From Ehretia macrophylla (taxonomy: Eukaryota > Streptophyta > Magnoliopsida > Boraginales > Ehretiaceae): a stretch of 64,000 nt of DNA. Location: positions 34,635,235 through 34,699,234 of the forward strand of contig CM075781.1 in assembly GCA_037974665.1 (NCBI GenBank). Reading direction: 5' to 3'. Made by a program: the position numbers and the translations under genes. Below, one piece after another: positions 31,675 through 44,300 of this stretch. The number at the start of each line of letters is the position of its first letter. Position 1 is the stretch's first letter. Below the pieces are notes generated by a model. The model was not told where the DNA came from. It saw only the letters and a program-made list of their open reading frames with translations, and searched no databases.

Positions 31675-32420
31675 TACGTGGTACTTCTGTATTTATCAAT
31701 GCCATCAATAATATCTCCCTACTTCGAACAACTTCTAACATTCTTAATTCCACCCCTGGAATGAGAAACCAAAAAAAATACTCCATTGACTTGCTTTAAG
31801 AGGTCCCCGGTCCCGTTCGCCATTATTTTCGTAGGTCCATTTACTTGCTTTAATAGGTCTCCGGTCCCCGCTTGCCATTATTTTCGTAGGGAGATTTTTC
31901 TCACCACAACTATTTGAAATCTTCTAATATTTTGTATGCTTCGATCGGTTGCTTTGAGCTTCAATAAGAAAGATTAGTTTTTTTCATCCATAGACAACTA
32001 CATTGTCTAACAATTTAACGCATCTCTATAATTCAATGGAATTGATCACTGTATACTTCATTTTCCCCCCATTGTTAGCACCACGAGACTCGTCAAATTG
32101 CCCTTATAAATAGCTTTCCAGATCACAAATGTGTCATATATCTCATATTTATAGTATAAATTTATGCCTAGAAGTTTCAACCTTCGTAGTTTGAACTTAA
32201 TTTGGAATATGCTGGAATTAGTTGCTTGTAATTATTTATTCAAACTTTGATGCTTGACTTTAAATTTCTCAAATCTTCTAGGAATGAATAATTTGGACTT
32301 TTCTTATAATCTTGAATTTTCTACAAATTTAGAATTCTATGGGATCTTTGACTTTTTTCTTAGCTCCGAAATTTTCTTTGATTTTCTAGTTTGATTTCCA
32401 ACAGTTAAACCATGTCGCCA
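31675..32420 (+). promoter_or_regulatory. Upstream region of a second CRK copy (interrupted)
   Basis: 31675-32115 matches 9392-9850, including the duplicated 'cattattttcgtaggg' unit and 'cttataaatagctt'. 32404-32421 (GTTAAACCATGTCGCCAT) matches 10361-10378. Between them, host sequence equivalent to about 500 bp is replaced by an LTR-like piece. A Copia fragment follows at once. The rest of this gene copy appears to continue after 51228. Confidence 0.7.
32130..32403. mobile_element. LTR-like piece (fossil), possible solo LTR
   Basis: It begins TGTGTCATAT and ends GATTTCCAACA, so it has TG...CA borders, is 274 bp long and non-coding. No matching 5-bp flanks. It sits exactly where the CRK upstream sequence is deleted relative to its paralogue. 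Confidence 0.4.
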
Positions 32421-33776
32421 TTTGAAGCTTTATAAAGAATAAGGTAGAGAAGTAGGAAAAATAATTGCTTTGCGGTGTTGAAATGTGATCTAAGTAAAAT
32501 AATAATAATAATAATGGGTATCTCTAAAATTGTGTGCCCAAATCTCAAGTGCCATAACCAAGAAATTTCTTTTACACAAGCTTTAAGATATTTTGTAATA
32601 TCGTTTTGAATATTTAATAAAAACAATCTATTTCTTGTCATGGACACTTTTGTTATCAAAAAATTATTTTTATCTTTTATTACACAATGTTTATCTTCCA
32701 ATAAAATTGTGTAATTTCTCTTAAGAAGTTGACCCAAACTCAAAATATTAGTTTTTAATTTTGGCACATAATAAACCTCAAAAATAAAATGATGCCTTCC
32801 ATCTTTCAAACATATTAAAATTGTACCTTTTCCTTCCACTAAGACCATAGCGGCATCTTTAAATTTAACATTGCCTTTAACAGTTTCATCGAGTTCTGCG
32901 AATATGCTCCTTTGTCCAGTTATGTGATTTCTTGAACCAGTATCAAGATGCCATGAAGTATCTCCTCCATCTTGTTCGCCATGATGAGTCATAAACAAGG
33001 TAATCTCTTATTCCCTTTCTTGTCTTTCAGCAAAATTTATTTTTTCGTCCACAACTTTCGAATTATTTCTACATTCATTAGCATAATTACCATATTTTTT
33101 ACAATTGTAGCATTGAATTTGCGATTTGTCATACCTTTGTCCTAAATAATTGCCTCTTTCATGCCCACGTTTATGTGAATTTTGATTTTTCTCTTCTTGA
33201 TTAAATCCTCCTCTTCCATCACATCCTCGTCCTTGTCCTTGGTTTTGGCCTCGACCTCTACCACGTCGATATCCACGACCATGTCCTTTTTGGCTTCCAT
33301 CATTGCCAAAGTTTTCTTCTTTCTTCAAACCAAGATTACTATGAAGAACTTTTTCCAAGACTTCTTGGTTCTTCTTCTTGTGTCTTACATCATGAGCTTG
33401 TAATGAGCCCATGAGTTCATCAACGGACATGTCATCTAACTCTTTTGATTCCTCAATGTCTACAACAATATATTCATATTTTGGATGCAAAGAACGAATG
33501 ATCTTTTCTACAATACGAGTATCTTTTAAATTTTATCCATATCTTTTTAGCTGATTAGAAACCACCAAAACTCTTGAAATATAATCTGAAATAGATTCGT
33601 CATCATTCATATGGAGATATTCAAACTCATCTTTTATAGTTTGTAGACGAACCTTTTTCACATTGTCTACCCCATTTTGTGATTTTTGGAGAGTTTCCTA
33701 TACTTGTTTAACAGTAGTCGCGCATGAGATTTTCTCGAACATAGTTTTATCCAAACATAGATGGATGATAGAGAGA
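32421..33776 (-). mobile_element. Copia retrotransposon fragment: gag and protease (fossil)
   Basis: On the - strand, from right to left: a UBN2-type gag region, a CCHC zinc knuckle in a Gly/Arg-rich context (CYNCKKYGNYANEC), a Copia aspartic protease with DTGS, and a pre-integrase domain. Reverse transcriptase and LTRs are absent. It is broken, with a few breaks, and truncated at the right by a CACTA end and at the left at the CRK upstream sequence. Confidence 0.85.
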
Positions 33777-34080
33777 CACTACAAGGAAAACTGTCAAAGG
33801 TGACGGCCCGTCTCCTTTTTGTCGCCAAAAAAGTGACGAAAATGAGACAAAACTTTCGCTACATGAATAGTAACCATCTTGAGACGGTTTGGAGACGACT
33901 TAGGTATGTCGTCTCTAAACCGCCTCCCAATGGAGACGATTTGGAGACGGAACATGAATGTTGTCTCCAATTCATCTCCGATAAGAGATGAAAAGGAAAC
34001 AACATGCTTGAAGATATGTTATTCATCTCCCTTTTGAAGACGGAATGGAGACGAACCCTTGACACATTTTTTTCGTATAT
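33777..34080. mobile_element. CACTA element end fragment
   Basis: It starts CACTACAAGGAAAACTGTC and carries repeated GAGACG words in both orientations ('ggagacgacttaggtatgtc', 'gtctctaaaccgcctcc'), the subterminal style of a different CACTA family from the one at 16520. No TAGTG end is found before the Gypsy sequence begins near 34081. Confidence 0.65.
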
Positions 34081-37000
34081 ATATACAATCCTATCACATA
34101 AAAATGATCATAAGCTAATGCATAATTATCATGTAATATAATATTATCAACTAATGTACAACCTACCATATAGAAAGCAATTGTAGCACACTAACACTTA
34201 AAAGCATAGAGGGCACATGGATCACATAAGCACGTTAGGCACAAAAACATATTATTCATGTTGGACTCACTTAACATATAACACATGTGCACATATATTA
34301 CAAGATGCCTTCACACCATGAATCCTACCCGACAGTCCGAGGTCCGTATCCCGGCCTATGAGCTATCTAAGCTTTGATACCACTTTGTCAAGACCCCATC
34401 TTCTTAATTACTATAATAGCATCTGATATCATACTAAACGGCAAGAAAATATATATATTCAAACTTATAATAACCTTGAACATCTGGGATCGTGATGCCA
34501 AGGCCTTAAGAAGATCGCTTCTCTTAGGTTCGCTAAGGCACAAGTTACTAGCCCAAGCTCTAATGTCCATAAAACCATACAACCAAGAAGCTAATAATAC
34601 CATTACAACACTTGTTTTTAAGCTAATTCTAGTAAATCACATTATACAAACTTCATCACTAATAATTAAGTTCATAACCACCGGAATTACATTTACAAGA
34701 CATAGGTTTAATTGTTCATTCATAGTTCCAACCCAAATCAACCCCTAGGTTACAAAAGAATAAAAGATCAAATTAAATACAGTCTTAGAATCCAAAAGGT
34801 TAATATATTACATCACGTTGTTTAACTTACAAAATAATCTCCTATTACAAAAGTAAGAGTAACAACAACATACAGGTAGATGGCAAGGGTATAAGCACGT
34901 CTTGACAGTTAGAGAATCTCTTGTATCAACTTGTGAAATTGGCTTGAATCCAAGTTCACCAGTAATTGTTATAAAGAGAGAGTGAGCTACACCTAGCTCG
35001 GTGAGGGATATGAAAAACTGGGGTTTTCGCAAACATTTTACCCTTTAGGAAGCATTTTTGAAAAGTCATGTCATGCACAAACAAACAGTTGATAAGAAAC
35101 AAGGTAAAAACCTGATAAAGAACTAGTTTAAGCATGTATAAACAAGTATTACTAGCAGAGAACGTGTATCCCAAACATTTAATGAAGAGGTAACCAAGCA
35201 TGTTAATAATAAAATTAAACATGTGAACAAGTAAACAACTCTTCTCCCCGAATGAGAGTGGTTGAACATATAATCAGAGGATACGGGCAACGCTTTCCTC
35301 TGAGGACCTCAAGGGACCAAGCGAGAATGGTTGCAAATGTTAGAGATGGCCAGTCTCGCTGCTTCATCAATATCATAACCCCATACGCCAAATTACGAGG
35401 ATGAAATCCGGATATATACCCTAATGCCACGGTAGGCTGTCCGTCCTAGCAAGCCTAATGCTGCCCAGGCGATACCAGAACTTATACCATGGGGTCCATT
35501 ATATTGCTTAATTATATCATTTCTATAACTTCCATCTTTCCAAGGAGAATTCACCAAGCGAGAGTGGATTTCAAAGGTAGAAACAAGTTCGGAAGCAACA
35601 AAGTAGGTTGCCACCGGTTAATGATAACCATTTAAACATATATCAATATAAGCATAATCCAATTGGAGTTCATGTAACTTATAACCAAGCAGGATTCCTC
35701 CTATAGCCAAGCATGGTCACGAATGCAACAAGAAATTCATGCTAATTCGGTGTTCATGGCTAGGTTCTAATGCAATGTATACATGTGCAAGGTAAAGATT
35801 AAATTTTATGTTCAACGCTTACCAATTAAGTTATCAAAAAGGTTCTTGGAACAAGTTAGAACAAAAGGACAAAGTGTGCAAAGAAATATATAAGATAGGC
35901 TAAGTAAGCGAAGTGAAATAGGGGAGTTACACAAGACCTAATTTAAATAGTTAGTCTCCCTATGTTCCCAACCTCCAAATAACCTGATTTTGGTATAGAA
36001 TCGAAGCTTATCGAAATTATATAGTTCTAGAATCAAACTAAATGCAATTCGGTGTTGAATTGAGTGAGTTATGGACTTTAGAAAAATGTTGCGCAAATAT
36101 GTCAAACCCGAAGCCTCTCCAGCGGACAACCCCCCCTCCAACTGGTCGACCAGTGGATTAGGGGTCGTCCAGTCGTGCCAAATCTGTTTGTGAATGCTAC
36201 AGTACATCAAATGCACGAACTTTTCTTTTCTTGCTTCTTTTGCTATGCCACTCAAAGTCATCTCTTAACCATTTCATCAAACATAAATTTCATACAACTA
36301 CAACTCCAAACTCACAACTTAGCAAGCTATAAACATCCTTCAACATAATTTCAACAAGATCACCAAGAACACCAACTAAGTCTTAATATTCTTGACTTTC
36401 ATTTTCATGTATTGTAAGCAATTCAATCCTACTAACTCATGTATAACACTTCACTCCCTTCAAATTCAAACTCCTTAGCTTATCAAAGTTCTTAAATACA
36501 TATATATGAAATAAGCCCTAGCTCAAACAATACATAGAACTCAAAACATATTTCAAACTCTTAGTGTATGCATTACGAGGAAGAATAATCAACAAATATA
36601 CATATTTCTATCTTGAATGAATTTTAAGAAAAACTTTTCAAAACATCCATCACCTCAACAATGCAAGAGAAGTATTAGCTTAAGTTGTAGGATGCAAGAC
36701 AAGCTCAAAAATAACTAGAAATGGCTGGACAAAGCTTCTTCTCCTCCTTCTTCTTCCTCTTTCTTCTTTTTCTTTCTATCTTTTCAAGCTTGTTGTGTGT
36801 ATATGTGTGTGTGCTGAAAATGCGTGGGTGTGTGTGTAATATTTTTATGTGTGTATTAGTGGGTTTGTGTGTGTTTTGAGTGGGAGAGAATAGTATAAGT
36901 TAGGTGAGCAAATATCAAGAGGGCAAATGACGAGAGTGTCCTCTAATTAAGTCATGTATTGTTAGTTTGCCATTCTGGTTCATTTGCAACTAATTAGTTT

Positions 37001-37319
37001 CTTCTCCCATCTTATTAAGGTATTATAATTTTCTACGATATGTAAAACACTCAAATGCACATAATTTAATTTAGATGCACGTTAAACAAGGCTAACGAGC
37101 ATATTTCAAAGCAAATGCATGTAAATCAAAGTAAATGTACCTTAATTGCTATAAATGCATGTTAAATGATGTAAAAATATATGAAATGCTATAAAATGCA
37201 TATGGGGTCTTGTGCGGGACTTCACATCCTCCCCTCCTTAACAGAATTGCGCCCTCGCAATTATCTCATACGACGATTCCTCAATAAGTTGCAACGACTT
37301 TGACCAAAGCGCCCAACAC

Positions 37320-37810
37320 AAGTTTGAACGCCAAATGAGGATATCGAATATCACACCACTGACAAGACCTCTAGATATCATAGTGTACGGACCCCAAAGT
37401 AAGAATACCATGTAATAAGGCTGAATAAAAATATCGAATGAGAGCTTTGAATAAGAACATTGAACATCAAATGTTGAAAGAAAATACCGATAGGGAGTAT
37501 TGAATTCCAATTAAGAATTCCCAAATGAGAGCATCGATAGAAAATACCACATAAGAATTCCCTAAGTAAAAATACTGATACCAACTGAAATTGCCAGAGA
37601 TACGTCTCAACGAGAATGCCACCGAATGATATTGAAGAAGAATGCCTAATAGGAATTCCGAGATAGAATACCAAATAACAAATAAAAATACCAAGTGAGA
37701 ATCTACAGAAGTATTCCATACTAAAGATGACTATGGCTATTGAATGCTGACACCAAATAATATTTTCCCAGATATAGTTATTAAGCGAGAGCACCAACAA
37801 TTAAGAATCT
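37320..37810. repeat. Degenerate short repeats in the Gypsy interior
   Basis: Loose repeats of 'gaataccaaatgagaat' and 'aagaataccgaatgag' (about 15-25 bp period, many variants) lie between the gag remains and the polypurine tract, where the end of pol and a 3' spacer would be expected. Confidence 0.6.
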
Positions 37811-40800
37811 ACCTTCATCTGCGGCTACTGCCGAAAGTCTGTGCATGTCTCCTCTGCCATTTGGGACAGTCCTTGGCTAAGTGTTGATCACTTCCACACC
37901 TTAAGCATCTGTCAGACTTCCTCCAACATTGGACTTCAGTGTGACCCTTTTTATTGCAATGAGTACATGTAACAGGTTGAGAAATGACTGTGGTACTAGG
38001 CCGTAATCTAGTAGTAGCTGGATTCTTCTCTTATGGCTGCACAATACGTGGTCTAATCTGGATACCCTTACTGATAGTCTACCCTTGTGTCTTCCTCCGC
38101 TTTGGGCATTGCTTAGCTTTATGTTGATCACTACCACCCCTACGTTTCCTTTCAAAGGGGCCCTGAGTTACAGAGGTAACTAAATCACTCTGGCTAATCC
38201 TCTCAACATGTAGTCCATTTTGTTTCTGAACTTGACTCGGTTGACTTGACCTTGCCACTTCATCTTTCTTTCATGTCTCTATTATTGTTGCAGCAAAAAT
38301 GACCTCACCATAAGTGGATGATTGTAAAAGAACCAAGTTGTCTCGTATCTCCGGCCTCAACCCTTGAATAAACCTTTGGATCTTCTTTTAAGTCGTTTGT
38401 ACTATCCCCGGAGCATAATGTGACAATTGTGTAAACCGAGCTTTATATTGTGCAACAGTTAACTCCCCTTGTTTGAAAGTTATGAATTCATTCCTTCAAA
38501 GTCTTCTTTTAATTCCCTGAGCTCTTTTAGCCATTCTTACTTCACCACAAGATAGGCACCCCATCATATGGTATGAATGTATTAATTTATGTTACATGAG
38601 GAGCAAACGTGTATTTATACAATCCTATCGCATAAAAATGATCATAACCTAATGCATAATTATCATGTAATATAATATTATCAACTAATGTATAACCTAC
38701 CATATAGAAAACAATTGTAGTACACTAACACTTAAAGCATAGAGGGCACATGGATCACATAAGCACGTTAGGCACAAAAATACATTATTCATGTTAGACT
38801 CACTTAACATATAACACATGCGCACATATCCTGGCCTATGAGCTATCTAAGCTCTGATACCACTCTGTCAAGACCCCATCTTCTTAATTACTATAATAGC
38901 CTCTGATATCGTACTAAACGGCAAGAAAATAGATATATTCAAACTTATAACAACCTTGAACATTTGGGATCATGATGCCATGACCTTAAGAAGATAGCTC
39001 TTCTTAGGTCCGCTAAGGCACAAGTTATTAGCCTGAGCTCTAATGTCCATAAAACCATACAACCAAGAAGCTAATAATACCATTACAACACCTATTTTAA
39101 GCTAATTCTAGTAAATCACATTATACAAACTTCATCACTAATAATTAAGTTCATAACCACCGGAATTGCACTTACAAGACCTAGGTTCAATTGTTCATTC
39201 ATAGTTCCAACCCAAACCAACTCCTAGGTTACAAAAGAATAAAAGATCAAATTAAATACAGTCTTAGAATCCAAAAGGTTAATATATTACATCACGTTGT
39301 TTAACTTAGAAAATAATATCCTATTACAAAAGTTATAGCTATAACAACAGGCAGGTAGATCGCAAGGGCATAAGCACAACCTGACAGTTAGAGAATCTCC
39401 TGTATCAACTTGTGAAATTGGCTTGAATCCAAGTTCACCTGTAATTTTAATAAAGAAAGAGTGAGCTACACCTGGCTTAGTGAGGGATATGGAAAAATGG
39501 GGTTTTCGCAAACATTTTATCATTTAGGAAGCGTTTTTGAAAAGTCATATCATGCACATACAAACAGTTGATAAGAAACAAGGTAAAAACCTGATAAAGA
39601 ACTAGTTTGAGCATGTATAAACAAGTATTACTAGCAGAGAACGCGTATCCTGAACATTTAATGAAGAGGTAGCTAAGCATGTTAATAACAAAATTAAACA
39701 TGTGAACAAGTAAACAACTTTTCTCCCTGAATGAGAGTGATTGAACATATAATCAGAGGATACGTGCAACGCTTTCCTCCGAGGACCTCAAGGGACCAAG
39801 CGAGAATGGTTGCAAATGTTAGAAATGGCCAGTCTCGCTGCTTCATCAATATTATAACCCCATACGCCAAATTACGAGGATGAAATCCGGATATATACCC
39901 TAATACCACTATAACCTATCCGTCCAGGCAAGCCTAATGCCGCCTAGGCGGTACCAGAACTTTTACCATGGGGTCCATTATATTGCTTAATTATATCATT
40001 TATATAACTTCCATCTCTCAAGGAGAATTCACTAAGTGAGAGTAGATTTTAAAGGTAGAAACAAGCTCGGAAGCAACAAAGTAGGTTGCCACCGGTTAGT
40101 GATAACCATTTAAACACATATCAATATAAACATAATCCAATTAGAGTTCATGTAACTTATAAGTATGCATGAGAAGATCAACCAAGCAGGATTCCTCCGA
40201 TAGCCAAGCATGGTCACGAATGCAACAAGAAATTCATGCTAATTCGGTGTTCATGGCTAGGTTATAATGCAATGTATTTACATGTGCAAGGTAAAGGTTA
40301 AATTTTATGTTCAACGATTACCCACTAAGTTACCAAAAAGGTTCATGGAACAAGTTAGAACAAAGGGACAAAATGTGCAAAGAAAGAGGCAAGCTGGGCT
40401 AAGCAAGCGAAGTGAAATAGGGGAGTTACACAAGACCTAACTTAAACAGTTAGTTTCCCTATGTTCCCAACCTCCAAATAACCTAATTTTGGTATAGAAT
40501 CGAATCTTATCGAAATTAGATAGTTCTAGAATCAAACGGAATGCAATTCGGAGTTGAATTGAGTGAGTTATGGCCTTTAGAAAAACGTTGCGCAAATATG
40601 TCAAACCCGAAGCCCCTCCAGCGGACAACCCCCTCTCCCACCAGTCAACCGGTGGATTAGAAGTCGTTCGTTAGTGCCAAATCTGTTTGTGAATGCTACA
40701 GTACATCAAATGCACGAACTTTCCTTTTCTTGCTTTGTTTGCTATGCCACTCAAAGTCATCTCTTAACCATTTCACCAAACATAAATTTCATATAACTAC

Positions 40801-41313
40801 AACTCCAAACTCACAACTTAGCAACCTATAAACATCCTTCAACATAATTTCAACAAGATCATCAAGAACGCCAAGAACACCAACTAAGTCTTAATATTCT
40901 TGACTTCCATTTTCATGTATTGTAATCAATTCAATCTTACTAACACATATATAACATTTCACTCCCTTCAAATTCAAACTCCTTAGCTCATCAAAATTCT
41001 CAAATACATATATATGAAATAAGCCCTAGTTCGAACAATACATAGAACTCAAAACATATTTCAAACTCTTAGTGTATGCATTAAGAGAAAGAATAATCAA
41101 CAAATATACATATTCCCATCTTGAATGAACTTTAAGAAAAACTTTTCAAAACATCCCTCACCTCAACAATGCAAGAGAAGTATTAGCCCAAGTTGTAGGA
41201 TGCAAGACAAGCTCGAAAATAGCTAGAAATGGCTAGACAAAGCTTCATCTTCTCCTTCTTCTTCCATTCTTTTCTTCTTCTTTCTCTCTTTTCAAGCTTG
41301 TTGTGTGTGTATG

Positions 41314-44300
41314 TGTAAAACCCGACACGAGAACCTATACGTAACTATATTATTAAGAATACATTCATATCATTTCATATTCATTAGCATCAATTAATAT
41401 GCATTAATATCATTTAACGTGCATATTTACCATTTTACGTGCCATAAATGTTCAATTACGTGCATTAGGAAATTTTACATATTGTAGACAATTATAATAC
41501 CTTAATAAGATAGGAGAAGCAACTAATTAGTTGTAAATGAACCAAAATGGCAAACTAGCAATACATGACTTAGTTGGAGGGCACTCTCGTCATTTGCCCT
41601 CTTGATATTTGTTCACCTAACTTACACTATTATCTCCCACTCAAAACACACACAAACCCACTAATATACACACAAAAACACTACACACACACTCACATGT
41701 TTTCAGCACACACACAACAAGCTTGAAAAGAGAGAAAGAAGAAGAAGAAAGAGGAAGAAGAAGAAGGAGAAGAAGCTTTGTCCAGCCATTTCTAGCCATT
41801 TTTGAGCTTTTGCTTGCATCCTACAACCTTGAATTATCATTTGCTTGCACAAGTGAAGTAAGGGATTCTTCAAAACTCTTTTTAAATGCTCATTCAAGAT
41901 TACATAATGTTCATTTGGTGTTAATATTGTTATAACTTGCGTATCTAAGCTTGGATGAGGAGATTGAATATTTTGTATGTTGTAGAACTAGGACTTGCTC
42001 AATTTGTGAATTGATGAACTTGAGAAATCGATAGATGGGCTTGGTGTTGCTCAATTTGTATGTAAAAGTTAGGAGCATGAAGTTAGCCTTAGAGTTTGGA
42101 GGTTGATTTTGATGTTGTGTATGATGTTGAATTCTTGGTAAGTTGGTAGTTGATTGTTGGTATAGAAGGTTTTGGTTGATGTTTGAACCATTATTTGGTG
42201 CCTAATAAACCACATTATGTATGTTTGATGGTTTGTAAGAAGTGGAAAGAATGGTAGCAAGAAAAGGAAAGTTCGTGCATTTGATGTATTGTAGCGTTTA
42301 CAAGCAGAATTATCACGACCGGATGACCCCTAGTCCACCGGTCGGTCGGTGGGAGGGGGGTCGTCCGCTGGAGAGGCTTCGGGTTTGACAGATTTGCCCA
42401 ATGTTTTTCTAAAGGCCATAACTCACTCAATTCCACTTTGAATTGCATTCCGTTATATTCTAAAGTTATCTACATTCGATAAGCTTCGATTCTAAACAAA
42501 AATCAAATTAATTGGAGCTTAGGAAGATAGGTAATATAACTTTTTAAGTTGGGACTAATGCGAAGGTGTCGAGTTTGATACATTTTATGTTCCACTTTGG
42601 GGGAAACTTATCCCGTTGACCTCCACTTGCATGCTTATGCATTATATGAACCCTATTTGAAACATGATTACACTAATATGTCATTGACTACTGTTACTAA
42701 CCGGTGGCAACCTACTTTGTTGCCTCCGAGCTTGTTTGCTATGATTGAACTCCTCTCTTGCTTGTGTGTTTCCTTGGAGAGATGGTTGGTATAATTAAGT
42801 TATTGAACGCCATGGTGGAAGTTCTGGGCCGCCTGGGCGGTGTTGGGCTTGCCAGGACGGACTCGACTACTATGGTTGGATTGCCTTCGGAGTACCCTTA
42901 TCGGTTGGTGTTTTGGGTTTATGGACCTCGGAGGGTAGGATTATGCATTACTACTTGCTTATTAATTCTTGTACACTAAATGCAACTCTTGCATGACATG
43001 TTTTCAAAAGGATTTTCTAAATGACGAAAATGTTTACAAAAACCTACCGTGACTTGTAACCCTCGCTGAGCTAAGTATAGCTCATCCATTTCTATAACAA
43101 TCTTTCAGGTGAGGCTGAGCGTGAGCTAGGGACTCAAGCTGAAGGCGAAACCTACTTGTGTGATGAGTCGGACTTCTGCTTGCTGTGATTATGCTTGTTG
43201 TTAATGCTATTTTGGTGGTTAAACTATGTTAATATTGAACAACTTCAAGTACTGTAATATTCTTTTGGATTTGGTCGTGTAACTAACTTCTAACGTTGGG
43301 TTGTAACCTTATTACTAGTCTATTCTTTTGAGGCCTAGAAAGCATTGATGTTTGTGGCGTGCCTGAGGGTTGAATGTAGGCCTTGTACATATCAACGAAC
43401 AGGTTAATGAATGTTGAAGTGCCGATAGATTTGGGTACCCTTCTTAAAGTTACTTGTGGATATTATAAATGATTAGGTCATGAATGGATGATTGTACAGG
43501 GTTATCTATCTAGTCCACGTCACATTCCAGCCTTATCTTGGCAACGAGTTCAGGGTCGGGGCGTGACACTTTTAGGTGGTATCAAAGCTAACCTAGGTTA
43601 GCGACTGTTCGGGTTTAGGAAAATGGTCCGTGGGTAGATGCCCTAAATAGGAAGATGAATTACTTGAGAGATGTTTTGAATTACTTATGCGATAATGTGA
43701 CTTATGTGTCTATATGTGATTAATAGGTGCTTATGTGTAGTATTTGTTTCTTGCTAATATGAAATCATGTAAATAAGTATGGTCATACACTATACCATAT
43801 CAATGTTAATTTATCCATAATCATTTATGTTAGAAGTAACTATAGGACATGTATACTTATTTCATATCATAATGCATGCGTATCATATAACCATGAGTGG
43901 TCCATGTGCTATGTCTATAGATGGCAGGTCGTAATACCCGTGCAAATACCGGAGCACAAGGAACAAGAATGTTGACCCAGCCAACCCCGGAATAGCCATG
44001 TTTTACATGATGGCAACTGCAATAGACCGCATGAGCAGAGTTATGGAACAGTAAGCAGCAACCGCAGCATCCACAACAGCAACAGCCGCAGCTAACAACA
44101 ATAATAATAATAACAATGGTGGTGGTATCAACAACAATAACAACCGAGGTAATGAAGATAATACGTTGAAAGGCATCCTAGGGTATGGACCTTCTAAGTT
44201 CCTCGGTGAGCCTGACAGTGAGAAGGCAGAGGCTTGGCTTGCCAAGGTGGAGAATATTTATGTGGCCATGGACTACAATGATGAGAAGAAGGTGTCTTTT

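Noticed and set aside
31431-31730. GGT-rich frames on the + strand
   Set aside because: Low-complexity GGT/GAT repeats; no conserved domain.
37238-37800. Hydrophobic frames on the - strand resembling a membrane protein
   Set aside because: They come from degenerate short repeats inside a Gypsy interior and have no family match.
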